Positions 1-7,500 are shown, counted from the stretch's first letter. The stretch is 7,500 bases of DNA from Anaerolineales bacterium (GCA_016789485.1 JAEURE010000126.1:1-7500), one strand, 5' to 3'. The notes: a model not told the origin generated them from the letters alone. A program made the numbers and translations.

Positions 1-2038
1 GGACTCGGATCGCATCCGCCCGGACAGGCGGCAGGTTCGGCTCGATGACGCGCTTCAATTGAATTGGGCGGTCTTTTACAAGGCCGCTCATGGTGGAGAG
101 TACGCTGTTGGCTACATCCGCGATATTGACCTCGTCGAAGGCCAGTTCCATTTTACCCGCTTCAATCTTTGCGAGATCCAATATGTCGTTGATGAGACCG
201 AGCAGATGCTGCCCGGAATTATAAATGGCAGTCAGATCCTGTTGTTGAAGCTCGGTCACAGGACCATCGATCCCCTTAAGGATGACGCGCGAAAAACCAA
301 TGATCGAATTGAGAGGCGTGCGTAGTTCATGGCTCATATTGGCAAGGAACTGGCTCTTAAGCCTGTCGATCTCGCGCATCTCCATAACCGCTTGCTGGGA
401 GAGTTCAAAGGAACGCGCGTTGTCAATGGCTACCGCGATCTGATCTGCAAGAGTTTGCATCACAGCGATTTCATCTTCTGTAAATGCGTTTACAGTTTTA
501 GCCTGAATATCAATGGCGCCGATGATACGATTCCCGATCCGCAGGGGAATCGCAGCTTCAGCACGGGTATCAGGAAGCAAGGGATTGAATTTATGCGTCG
601 GATCGACAGTGACGTCATTTACGATCACCGCCTGTCCATTTTGCGCCACCTTCCCGACGATAGACTTTTCATTGATCTGGAGTGTGTGTTTGTTCCTTTT
701 CATTTCTGCGCCGGCGGCACCCGTCGATTCGCGCAGGGCAATGTTGAAACCGGTTTCCTCCACGATAAAAATGCTCGCGTGGTAGATATTAAACCGCTCG
801 AGGATCAAATTCACAGTTCGTGAGAAGATCGTGTTCAAATCCAGTGTGGATGTGACGATCTTGCCGATTTCAGAAGAAGCAGCCAGATAGTCATTGCGGC
901 GCTGGAGGGATTCTTCCGCTACCTTGCGCTCGGTGATATCGCGAGCCACCCAGAATACACGGTCTTCATCGAGTTTTGTCAGATTGGCAAGGAACCAATA
1001 GGTTCCCCCGCTTTCAACAGGCAATTCGTATTCCAGCTGGACTTTGTCAGAGGTATTCAGTGTTTCCTGAATGGCAGCCAAAAAACGATCTGCCGTTTCT
1101 TTTGGCAGCACTTCATGCACGAATTTTCCAAGCAGGTCTTCCGGCGGTTTTACCAGGCGGGATGGGTTGGTTGGCGCAATGCGTTCGTACTTCCCGTCCT
1201 TGGTCATTACCAGCACCACGTCTTCCATGGCGGCGAAGAGGGCGCGCAAATCCGCTTCTGATTTTTCGAGCGCTTCTTCCGATTTTTTTCTTTCGCTGAT
1301 GTCTTGATGCACGGAGAGAAAGCCGAGAATTTTTCCGTTCTCATCGAGAATGGGGCTGTTCGTTCCAGAGATATAAAGCAGGCGGCCATCCTTGGCTTTG
1401 TTCGTAATTTCGCCGGTGATCGTGCCGCCGCTTAACAGGGTATTCCAAAAATGCTTATATTGTTCGTCGGGAATGACCCCGGATTTGATAATCCTTGGGG
1501 TGTTCCCTAAAACCTCTTCAGCTTTAAAACCATATACCTTTTCAAACCCGGGATTTACGTATTGGATCACGCCCCGAATATCGGTGATAAAAACGGCGTT
1601 GTCAGTACGGTCAATGCCCAGCTTGAATTTTTGCGCTTCCTGAAACAGGCGGGCATTTTCAAGCGCAAGTGACAATTGATCGGTTACTTGCCGAATCAAC
1701 AGTTGTTCGTCAGCCGTCCACGTGCGATTTTGGGTTTCATCCAATAACCGCAGGGTCAGCCAATCCTGGTCACCGGTTTGGATATTAACAGAATAAACAG
1801 AAGGCTCATCGACTGTCTCAGGAGAGAGTTCTGCAGTAAACAGGGAAGCAGCTTGACGTCTCCTGGTCGGCCGGGGAGTGGCAGCTGATTCGGGAGGTTG
1901 TGGAACAGCCGCGGGCGGAGGCAGAGGCGCTTCTTCTTGGACTTTGGGCTTGCTCCCGGACTTCGAGATATTCTTCTCGGGTTGAATATCCTCGAAAAGC
2001 TTGTTAAGCCGCTTGTCTATTTTCGGTTTCTTTGGCAT
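1..2038 (-). CDS. Soluble sensor histidine kinase, half-GAF-PAS-PAS-GAF-HisKA (3' partial, ATPase domain cut off)
   Basis: An open frame of 679 codons runs off the left edge with no stop. The ATG at 2038 has AGGAG ten bases upstream and an in-frame TAA at 2047-2045, so no longer start is possible. A Lys- and Pro-rich leader (1-65) precedes the C-terminal half of a GAF (about 80-136, with W-x-x-DE and [10 protein letters not shown]). Next come PAS1 (about 138-250, ending QDISERK), PAS2 (about 258-372, ending RDITERK), a full GAF (about 390-545, with [12 protein letters not shown]) and HisKA (about 555-625) with the H-box [10 protein letters not shown] and phosphoacceptor H570. The last residues (PPVRAD) are typical of the lead-in to the HATPase N-box, which lies outside. 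There is no membrane segment, so sensing must be cytosolic or through partners, most simply receptors A and B. GAF and PAS cofactors cannot be inferred: there are no Cys residues and no recognised haem or flavin signature. A receiver domain could follow beyond the edge. Confidence 0.93.
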   Translation of the reverse strand, partial: MPKKPKIDKRLNKLFEDIQPEKNISKSGSKPKVQEEAPLPPPAAVPQPPESAATPRPTRRRQAASLFTAELSPETVDEPSVYSVNIQTGDQDWLTLRLLDETQNRTWTADEQLLIRQVTDQLSLALENARLFQEAQKFKLGIDRTDNAVFITDIRGVIQYVNPGFEKVYGFKAEEVLGNTPRIIKSGVIPDEQYKHFWNTLLSGGTITGEITNKAKDGRLLYISGTNSPILDENGKILGFLSVHQDISERKKSEEALEKSEADLRALFAAMEDVVLVMTKDGKYERIAPTNPSRLVKPPEDLLGKFVHEVLPKETADRFLAAIQETLNTSDKVQLEYELPVESGGTYWFLANLTKLDEDRVFWVARDITERKVAEESLQRRNDYLAASSEIGKIVTSTLDLNTIFSRTVNLILERFNIYHASIFIVEETGFNIALRESTGAAGAEMKRNKHTLQINEKSIVGKVAQNGQAVIVNDVTVDPTHKFNPLLPDTRAEAAIPLRIGNRIIGAIDIQAKTVNAFTEDEIAVMQTLADQIAVAIDNARSFELSQQAVMEMREIDRLKSQFLANMSHELRTPLNSIIGFSRVILKGIDGPVTELQQQDLTAIYNSGQHLLGLINDILDLAKIEAGKMELAFDEVNIADVANSVLSTMSGLVKDRPIQLKRVIEPNLPPVRADAIRV
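1631..1801 (-). other. C-terminal half of a GAF domain at the kinase N-terminus
   Basis: Kinase residues about 80-136 align without gaps around W-x-x-DE and SLALEN-[AS]-RL with the end of the second GAF of receptor A (residues about 650-700) and, less closely, receptor B. The first half of the domain is absent and is replaced by the Pro-rich leader. It could be a dimerisation helix retained after loss of the rest, or a docking piece for the receptors. Confidence 0.6.
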
Positions 2039-2789
2039 ATTCCATTAACTCCTGAGCGAGAACGCGGTATTGTGTGGAACCGCGTGCGCCGGGTTTGTAG
2101 TGGGTGATTGGCAGGCCGGCGATGGGGCTTTCGCGTAATTTGGTGTCCATTTCGATAACGGTGTTGAATACGCCTTCGCCGAATGTGGAACGAAGTTGTT
2201 CGTGAATGTTGCGATGCGTGCGGTTTCTTCGGTCCAGCATGGTAACAAGAATACGATAAGCAAGGTTTGGATTGTCCTGCTCACGAATGTTACGAATCAG
2301 CGACATCATATTTCGCAGCGCATATGCTGAAAAATATTCCGCCTGGGTTGGGATGAGAAGCAGGTCCGATGCCGCAAGCGCATTTTTGGTAATCGCGCCC
2401 AGGGCGGGCGGACAATCCAAAATGATATAGTCATAAGGCAGGTTTCCGCTTTGGATCGCTTTTTGCAGAATGGTTGTATATCCTGTGCGGACCGGCAGAA
2501 ATTGTTCCGAAATTTCGATGCGCGAACTTGAGGGGATCAGGTCAAGTTTCTCAACGTCTGTGTTTTTACGCGCATCGAGCAGTGCAACATTATCCAGCAT
2601 GACGCTGCTGGAGGTGTTTTCGTTTTCGCCCGGCTCAAAGCCAAGCGCGAGAGTCAGGTTTGCCTGGGCGTCCAGGTCGATCAGTAAGACGCGGTTTCCC
2701 AATTCCACCAGGGCGGCTCCCAGGGAAAGAGTCGTTGTGGTTTTTGCCACCCCGCCTTTTTCATTTGATACGGCTATAGTTTTTAGCAT
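2004..2789 (-). CDS. ParA/Soj-family (Walker-type) partitioning or positioning ATPase
   Basis: Complete protein of 261 residues, the size of small ParA/Soj proteins without an N-terminal helix-turn-helix. The deviant Walker A is KGGVAKTT at 11-18, with signature Lys11 (which reaches across the dimer in this family) and P-loop Lys16; Ala replaces the more usual Gly before it. The A' motif is [10 protein letters not shown] with D38 and D40, and Walker B is IILDCPP with D125. The C-terminal half has a basic patch (LDRRNRTHR) and the usual ESPIAGLPI...Y region. Family members form ATP-dependent dimers that bind DNA non-specifically and position plasmids, chromosomes, chemoreceptor clusters or carboxysomes. 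The start is fixed by GAGG seven bases upstream and an in-frame TGA at 2801-2799. It lies 17 bases after receptor B and overlaps the kinase by 35 bases. No ParB gene or parS-like palindrome is seen, so a role in placing this signalling complex is plausible; general chromosome partitioning remains possible. Confidence 0.93.
   Translation of the reverse strand: MLKTIAVSNEKGGVAKTTTTLSLGAALVELGNRVLLIDLDAQANLTLALGFEPGENENTSSSVMLDNVALLDARKNTDVEKLDLIPSSSRIEISEQFLPVRTGYTTILQKAIQSGNLPYDYIILDCPPALGAITKNALAASDLLLIPTQAEYFSAYALRNMMSLIRNIREQDNPNLAYRILVTMLDRRNRTHRNIHEQLRSTFGEGVFNTVIEMDTKLRESPIAGLPITHYKPGARGSTQYRVLAQELMEYAKETENRQAA
2039..2053 (-). promoter_or_regulatory. Ribosome binding site of the kinase, inside the end of the ParA gene
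   Basis: AGGAG at 2053-2049 precedes the kinase ATG (2038) by ten bases, which is slightly long. It lies within the ParA coding sequence, about 45 bases before its stop at 2004. Ribosomes finishing ParA would pass over it, an arrangement typical of translationally coupled genes whose products are needed together. Confidence 0.55.
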
Positions 2790-2806
2790 TGCATTACCTC
2801 ATGTAC
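2790..2806 (-). promoter_or_regulatory. 17-base gap with ribosome binding site for the ParA gene
   Basis: GAGG at 2800-2797 stands seven bases before the ATG of the ParA gene. The gap is too short for a terminator and promoter, so the ParA gene must be transcribed with receptor B or from a promoter inside it. Two nearby out-of-frame ATGs (2802 and 2794) meet stops after two and three codons, so the 2789 start is unambiguous. Confidence 0.65.
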
Positions 2807-5119
2807 CTAATTATCCGGGGGACTTATTTTTTGTGGAACGATTTCCACTTGTGTCACACCCAGGGCTCGTTTTAATTCGTCTACCGCGGTTTGGATCATT
2901 TCCTGCGGGTCGTTGGTGGTGCGTATTTTTGTGGTGATGTCGGTGACGAGTCTTTCCCGTTCCGCGCGCGTGGAGGTCTCTTCAAAGAGACGGGCGTTGT
3001 CCAGTGCCAGTCCCAGGCGCTCAGCCACCGACTCTATAATATTTATTTCATCCTTGTCAAAGCCTTTTTTATTATTGGGACGAATATAGATTGTACCAAT
3101 ATCTTGTGAGTGTAGCTGAATGGGTACGGCTAATGCTTTGGCGTCTTTGTCTTTAAATGTTTCACCGATGGCTTCCGTTTTGTTGGTGACCAGTTGCCCG
3201 CCGCTGAGGGTTTGGTAATAGCCACGAATTTTAGAAGCTGATTTATTTTGCCAAGCCTCAGATAAATATTCGCGGAAGGCAATGCGCGATTCGGCGAGGG
3301 CATTTTGCGCATCTTCGAGCAGGCGGACATTGTCAATGGCAATGGCTAATTGATCAGCCAACAGCCCAAGGATGCCTGCGTCTTCATCTGTGAATGCATT
3401 GGGTGTAACGCTTTGTACATCCAGTGCTCCAATGATGGAGCCGCGCACTGATAGCGGAAGGGCCATTTCTGAATGCGTTTCCGGCAGGTCCGGGTTGTTG
3501 AAGTAAACAGAATCAGCTCCAGTGTCTAACGCGATGCGCGGTTTGCCTGTGGATGTTACATATCCCACAATGCCGACCTGGCCAACTTCAAGCTTGTGTT
3601 GTCTTTCCAGCATTTTTTTGCCGCCGGCGCTGTTTGCCGCTCTTAATATGGCGAATTTTCCATTCTCACTCAGCAGAAAAATTCCGACATGGTAGAACCC
3701 AAATCGCTCACTTACCGCCTGAGCTACCAGAGGCAGGAGCCTTTCCAGTTGTTTTTCTGTTGAAATGTAGCGTGCGATCTCCGCAATTGCTTGTAATTCA
3801 TCTGCGCGTTTCTGACTTTGTTTTGTGGCTTCTGCAAGCTCTGTGCTGCGTTGTACCAATTCTGCGGTGCGCTGTTCCACGCGCTGTTCCAGACTTGTCA
3901 CAAGTTCCTGTATTTGCGCAGACATTGTGTTGAATGTATTTGCGAGCAATCCTATCTCGTCTCTTGTATTTATTTTGGATCGCGCACTTAAATCGCCTTG
4001 TGAGATGGCGTTTGCCGTTTTCGTGAGGGAAATAATGGGGCGGGCAAGATTTCTGGCCAGTATGGTTGCGATGATCGCGATCAGGATCGACACGACGATG
4101 ATCAGTACAATATTCACGCGAATTTGCCGCTGTACATCTGCAAGAAATATCGATGTTGGACGGCTGTATGCGACGATCCAGGGTTGTGTTTTCAGGAATG
4201 CGACCGCGATAGTGTCATCACCTGCTATGTTGGGGGTTGTATCGGCCCGGAAAAAGGGCTGATACCCTGCATTGTCAATTCCTAACTTGAAGTCAGTAAA
4301 ATTTGTGGCTTGTTCTTCGGGGGAGGTGTCCAAAAAACGCCGATTGTTGACAGCGTTGGCATAGTCGACCGGATTTAACGGAACAATAGATTTTTGAATA
4401 AATTCTGGGTTGCCGCTATCAGCCATGCGGATGTTGAACTGGTCAAGAAGGATGACCGATACGTCTGAAGATGTGCCTACATTATTGACGATGACATCCT
4501 GCAGCACTGCCGACTTAAACTTCACACGCAAAACCCCAATATAGTCCCCGTCCGCGTTTACGACTGGGCTTGCAAAAGTTAAACTGGTTGTATTGTCCTT
4601 TTCTTCATAGGTAACGTATGTGACGATCGGCTTGTCACTGAATTGCACCTGTTGGAAGTATGGCTTCTCTGACTCGTTATATTGTACATCGGTGGCACTA
4701 TCCAGCACGACATTTCCATTTGAATCTACAAGAGCGTAGGAAATAATATTGTCCTTGTCTTTCTTACCTAGATTCAATAGAAGGTTTAAAGTGCGTTCTC
4801 GCACAACGGTTCCTGTTCGGGCAGCTTGTGATATTGTCAGGAAGTTCACAAGGTCGGCCAGTTCTGCTTCAGCACCAACTGAATCCAAAGTCTTTTGGAT
4901 GAAATTGTCCAGACTGTTCGCTGTTTGTTCCGCACCTGCCCTTAGAGAAATCTCCGCTCCTTTTGTCAGCGCTTGCTGTGTTTGAATAGTATCGCGCGTT
5001 GCAATGGCAACCAGGGGCACCAGAGACACAAACAACATAAATAAAACCAATCGCGTTTGTAGCGATAGACTGTTGGTTCTTTGGTTCGGCGGGTTATGTT
5101 TCGGATTGTTCTGTCTCAT
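2807..5119 (-). CDS. Receptor B: complete dCache-HAMP-GAF-GAF membrane sensor, paralogue of receptor A
   Basis: Complete protein of 770 residues. The ATG at 5119 is supported by AAGG five bases upstream and by an in-frame TAA at 5137-5135, which rules out a longer start. A basic/polar cytoplasmic leader is followed by TM1 (about 24-40), a dCache-like ectodomain (about 45-330), TM2 (about 335-355), HAMP (about 354-407, DEIG at 387), a coiled coil, GAF (about 440-600), a degenerate second GAF (about 605-722) and a tail (725-770) that looks like the start of a further GAF. It shares with receptor A the stretches SERFGFYH, NPDLP, SEMALPL and a GY-[HY]-QTL-[TS]-GG motif. The Cache pocket differs: KPYF (152-155) replaces RPWY, and K200 replaces the Asp. 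It lacks an output domain, so it probably signals by protein contact. The paralogy suggests a hetero-oligomer or two receptors with different ligands feeding one kinase. Confidence 0.92.
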   Translation of the reverse strand: MRQNNPKHNPPNQRTNSLSLQTRLVLFMLFVSLVPLVAIATRDTIQTQQALTKGAEISLRAGAEQTANSLDNFIQKTLDSVGAEAELADLVNFLTISQAARTGTVVRERTLNLLLNLGKKDKDNIISYALVDSNGNVVLDSATDVQYNESEKPYFQQVQFSDKPIVTYVTYEEKDNTTSLTFASPVVNADGDYIGVLRVKFKSAVLQDVIVNNVGTSSDVSVILLDQFNIRMADSGNPEFIQKSIVPLNPVDYANAVNNRRFLDTSPEEQATNFTDFKLGIDNAGYQPFFRADTTPNIAGDDTIAVAFLKTQPWIVAYSRPTSIFLADVQRQIRVNIVLIIVVSILIAIIATILARNLARPIISLTKTANAISQGDLSARSKINTRDEIGLLANTFNTMSAQIQELVTSLEQRVEQRTAELVQRSTELAEATKQSQKRADELQAIAEIARYISTEKQLERLLPLVAQAVSERFGFYHVGIFLLSENGKFAILRAANSAGGKKMLERQHKLEVGQVGIVGYVTSTGKPRIALDTGADSVYFNNPDLPETHSEMALPLSVRGSIIGALDVQSVTPNAFTDEDAGILGLLADQLAIAIDNVRLLEDAQNALAESRIAFREYLSEAWQNKSASKIRGYYQTLSGGQLVTNKTEAIGETFKDKDAKALAVPIQLHSQDIGTIYIRPNNKKGFDKDEINIIESVAERLGLALDNARLFEETSTRAERERLVTDITTKIRTTNDPQEMIQTAVDELKRALGVTQVEIVPQKISPPDN
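2810..2947 (-). other. Truncated GAF-like tail of receptor B
   Basis: Residues 725-770, starting at VTDITTKI, follow the pattern of the helix and first strand that open a GAF domain (compare kinase residues 388-425), then stop. Receptor A carries the equivalent tail, with SDIASKI in place of TDITTKI. The same truncation in two paralogues argues that it existed before the duplication and is not a recent break. Confidence 0.5.
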
Positions 5120-5165
5120 ATTAACCTTGTAGTTTTAAATCTATCCTGTTCGTTTACTCTTCTGC
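5120..5165 (-). promoter_or_regulatory. Intergenic gap with ribosome binding site for receptor B
   Basis: The 46 bases between the receptor A stop and the receptor B start hold AAGG at 5128-5125, five bases before the ATG. No hairpin plus T-run and no convincing -35/-10 pair is visible, which favours co-transcription of the two receptors. The in-frame TAA at 5137-5135 closes off any upstream start. Confidence 0.6.
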
Positions 5166-7500
5166 TTAAACTGAATGACCATTCCCATTGGATGATGGGT
5201 CAAAGCCGGGCTTGCTATTTTCCCCGTCTTTGCTGTTTGGCTTAAGGTCGATAAAAATGTCGGCGCCATTCAGTAATTGACTTAATTCTGCAGCGGTTGT
5301 GCGCAGGATATTTTCTGTTTGTACGGATGATCCAATCTTCGAGGCGATATCCGAAATCACTTGTTCTTTTGCTGCCTGACCCTGGGATTCTTGAATAAGG
5401 CGCGAATTTTCAAGGGCAAGCGATAAACGTTCCGAAACCGTCTCTGCGAGGTTGATTTCGTCTCTTGACCAGACGCGATCTTGTTCGGGCGCTTTGACTT
5501 TAAGTGCCCCGATCACTTGCCCGCGCAATTTGATCGGAATAATGATCGATGCTTCTGTTGAGGTCTTTCCGCCAAAAAATACCATGGATTCGCCCCGGTT
5601 CATCACCTGACGAATCTCCTCGGTTTCCAAAGGTGTAAATAGTTTATTACCGCCTGTTAAGGTCTGGTGATATCCAATGGAAGGTTCTTCCTGGCTGAAT
5701 TTTCTCCAGCCTTCCTGGGTATTTTGGCGGTACAGGGCTTGTGCTTCGGTAAGAGCCTGCTGCGTTTGCTGAAAAAGGCGCGCGTTTTCAATGGCGATGG
5801 CAACTTGATCCGCAAGGATGCTCATGGTGTTCAACTCAACATTGGTGAATGCACCGGGGTTTTTGCTCTGGAGATCCAACACGCCAACGATTTTATTTCT
5901 TACGATTAATGGCAGCGCCATTTCGGACCGGGTGTCGGGGAGGTCGGGGTTGTCAAAGAAAACCGCATCAAGCCCAACGTCCAGTGCGATGCGCGGAGTT
6001 CCGGATTTGCCTACGAATCCAACAATCCCGCTTTCTCCGATCTCCAATTTATGTCCACGTGCAAGCATATTCTTTCCACCCTCACTGCTGGCGGCCTGGA
6101 GAACGGCATATTTATTTGTATCGTCCAGAAGGAATATACCGGTGTGATAAAAGCCAAATCGTTCGCTGACAAGCCGCGTGATCAAGGGGAGAAGCACGGG
6201 CAATTTTTGTTCCCCTGCGATCACTTTGGATATTTCGCTGATGGCCTGAAGTTCAAGTGCGCGGCGCTCGCTTTGTGAACGAGAAATTTCAAGTTCGTAC
6301 GTTCGTTCCGCAACCCCTTGTTCCAACGTCACAAAGGATTTTCTTAATTCCTGGGTCATTGTATTCAATGCCTGACCAAGGATGCCGATCTCGTCCTGGT
6401 TATTGATTTTTACGCTGGTGTCGAAGTTTCCGCTGGCGATTTCCTTGGCAGTTTTGGTAAGGGTGATCAATGGTGCAGTCAGTGCATTTCCCATTCCAAG
6501 GGATGCAATGGATGCGGCAAACAGAATGGCGAATATTAAAATTAAGCTTACAAGGATTGTATTTTGGGTTTGCTGTTGAATTTGCTCATTGGCAGTGATC
6601 GCATCAGCTTGCAATTCCAATTGCGGAACGAGGATGGCGAGCCCGTAACCAATTTCAGGCAGGGGACGATAAATGACATAGCGGTTCACGTCATTAAAAG
6701 TAATGGATGTAAATCCGCTTTCTCCTGCGGAAATTTTGGAAAGGATGTCAAAAAATGAAGCGGGCATGCCAGGCAGAATGGTGGCGTCCATAACCTCGCC
6801 GAGCGGGAGCGTTTCGGGCGTCAATCCAAAGTCGGCGTAGCCGGCTGCGGGGAAGGCTATCAGTCTTTTGTTGTGATCGATCAGAAAAGCGTACCCGCTT
6901 TCGCCTACCTTGATGCTTGAAATAACATCTGTGATGCTGTTGAGTTGTATGTCCATTGCCGCGACGCCGCGGAATTGGGTGTCTGTCTTGAATACCGGGA
7001 TGCTGCTGGTGACTACCAGTCCATTTAACGCGGCGTCCTGGTATGGGTCAGACCAGATCACATTCCTGTCCGCGTTGTTTTCCGGATTTGCAGCAACATA
7101 CCAGGGACGCTGGGTTACGTCAAAATCAGGCGGGACGATACTTGCAAGATCGATGTTTGGATAATAGATCGTTTCTCCGGAAGAGCCGCCAAAATAAATG
7201 GCAATGATTTCCGGGTTGGCTTTGAGGATTGATGGGATGCTGGTTTCTGTCAGTTTGAGGGTGTTGATTTGCGAGATCAGCCCTGGGTTTAGTGTAAGAA
7301 TCTTGGCTGGAATGAAAATGGAGGAGGGTTCAGCGTTGGAATTATCCCAGCTTCCATTGGGCAGGGTTGTTAATGACTGTGCGGCATCCCAATATATTCC
7401 ATTGTTAAGGAGGGACTCCCGCGAAAGCAGCGTGTTAATGTTTGCGCCAATCAAGGTGATCTCGCGGCTTTTCGACTCGAAGAAGAAGTTTAATTTTGCC
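5166..7500 (-). CDS. Receptor A: dCache-HAMP-GAF-GAF membrane sensor without visible output domain (5' partial)
   Basis: The frame stays open to the right edge, so the N-terminus and the expected first membrane helix lie outside; 777 residues are visible, numbered here from 7499. A TTG at 7454 is in frame, but coding continues upstream of it. Residues about 1-310 form an extracytoplasmic double-Cache domain, with R131, W133, Y134 (RPWY), Y153 (SDPY) and D183 (AMDI) at the ligand-pocket positions of dCache_1 proteins. A membrane helix follows (about 315-335), then HAMP (about 335-386, DEIG at 369), a coiled coil, a GAF domain (about 420-580) and a degenerate second GAF (about 585-705). The tail (714-777) resembles the first helix and strand of another GAF and ends in a Ser/Asn/Gly-rich stretch. 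No histidine kinase, MCP, GGDEF or phosphatase domain is present. It is followed 46 bases later by paralogue B. The domain calls are firm; ligand and partner are unknown. Confidence 0.9.
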   Translation of the reverse strand, partial: AKLNFFFESKSREITLIGANINTLLSRESLLNNGIYWDAAQSLTTLPNGSWDNSNAEPSSIFIPAKILTLNPGLISQINTLKLTETSIPSILKANPEIIAIYFGGSSGETIYYPNIDLASIVPPDFDVTQRPWYVAANPENNADRNVIWSDPYQDAALNGLVVTSSIPVFKTDTQFRGVAAMDIQLNSITDVISSIKVGESGYAFLIDHNKRLIAFPAAGYADFGLTPETLPLGEVMDATILPGMPASFFDILSKISAGESGFTSITFNDVNRYVIYRPLPEIGYGLAILVPQLELQADAITANEQIQQQTQNTILVSLILIFAILFAASIASLGMGNALTAPLITLTKTAKEIASGNFDTSVKINNQDEIGILGQALNTMTQELRKSFVTLEQGVAERTYELEISRSQSERRALELQAISEISKVIAGEQKLPVLLPLITRLVSERFGFYHTGIFLLDDTNKYAVLQAASSEGGKNMLARGHKLEIGESGIVGFVGKSGTPRIALDVGLDAVFFDNPDLPDTRSEMALPLIVRNKIVGVLDLQSKNPGAFTNVELNTMSILADQVAIAIENARLFQQTQQALTEAQALYRQNTQEGWRKFSQEEPSIGYHQTLTGGNKLFTPLETEEIRQVMNRGESMVFFGGKTSTEASIIIPIKLRGQVIGALKVKAPEQDRVWSRDEINLAETVSERLSLALENSRLIQESQGQAAKEQVISDIASKIGSSVQTENILRTTAAELSQLLNGADIFIDLKPNSKDGENSKPGFDPSSNGNGHSV
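5169..5360 (-). other. Truncated GAF-like tail of receptor A
   Basis: Visible residues 714-777, starting at VISDIASKI, again match the opening helix and strand of a GAF domain, followed by a low-complexity Lys/Ser/Gly/Asn-rich end that is probably disordered. It corresponds to the tail of receptor B at 2810-2947. Confidence 0.5.

Noticed and set aside
59..823. Open frames on the plus strand opposite the HisKA and GAF part of the kinase
   Set aside because: They are antisense to a continuous kinase frame with clear PAS, GAF and HisKA motifs, and their translations show no recognisable domain.
404..871. Phytochrome-like bilin-binding GAF in the kinase
   Set aside because: There is no Cys in the domain and no DIP- or PRxSF-type signature; the domain looks like a general ligand or dimerisation GAF.
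2004..2789. A chromosomal or plasmid parAB-parS partition locus
   Set aside because: No parB-like gene flanks the ATPase in this window and I saw no parS-like palindrome; neighbours are signalling genes.
2794..2802. Two-codon mini-ORF (ATG AGG TAA) overlapping the ParA ribosome binding site
   Set aside because: It lacks its own binding site and such short frames arise by chance; no sign of an attenuation structure around it.
2470..2937. Plus-strand frame of 155 residues opposite the ParA start and receptor B end
   Set aside because: It lies antisense to Walker motifs of the ParA and spans two real genes; no family resemblance.
3553..4262. Plus-strand frames of 126 and 145 residues opposite the HAMP and GAF region of receptor B
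   Set aside because: Cys/Arg-rich composition typical of antisense translation; the minus frame has clear TM, HAMP and GAF signatures.
5166..7454. TTG at 7454 as the start of receptor A
   Set aside because: The frame continues upstream to the edge with plausible coding sequence, and a Cache receptor needs an N-terminal membrane helix that would otherwise be missing; the gene is simply cut by the window.
2807..7500. Receptors A and B as chemoreceptors (MCPs)
   Set aside because: Cache and HAMP fit, but the long methyl-accepting helical hairpin with its conserved kinase-contact tip is absent; GAF domains follow instead.

Overview
The window is fully coding on the minus strand. It holds four genes that read from high to low coordinates and look like one transcription unit: receptor A (truncated by the right edge), receptor B, a ParA-family ATPase, and a sensor histidine kinase (truncated by the left edge). 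The only non-coding gaps are 46 bases between receptors A and B and 17 bases between receptor B and the ParA gene. The kinase start lies inside the ParA gene, with a 35-base overlap. No promoter, terminator, RNA gene, mobile element or CRISPR array is visible. The promoter presumably lies upstream, beyond position 7500.

Base composition looks balanced to slightly AT-rich. The protein style (large HAMP-GAF receptors, several GAF domains of the SERFGFYH...DLPDTRSEMALPL type, PAS-PAS-GAF-HisKA kinases, small Soj-like ParA) is most reminiscent of Chloroflexota, especially Anaerolineae. This is an inference from family resemblance only.

Layout: 7500-5166 is receptor A (dCache ectodomain, TM, HAMP, GAF, degenerate second GAF, short tail). 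5119-2807 is receptor B, a complete paralogue of 770 residues with the same order of domains. 2789-2004 is a 261-residue ParA/Soj-like ATPase. 2038-1 is a soluble kinase: Pro-rich leader, C-terminal half of a GAF, PAS, PAS, complete GAF, HisKA with phosphoacceptor H570, and the very beginning of the ATPase domain.

Working model (inference): the two membrane receptors sense extracytoplasmic ligands but carry no kinase, methyl-accepting or cyclase output. The kinase has the output but no membrane sensor. The operon may therefore encode one signalling assembly in which the receptors work on the kinase through their GAF and coiled-coil regions, and the ParA ATPase positions or segregates the assembly. 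A striking detail is that both receptors end just after what looks like the first helix and strand of a GAF domain, while the kinase begins with the last half of one.
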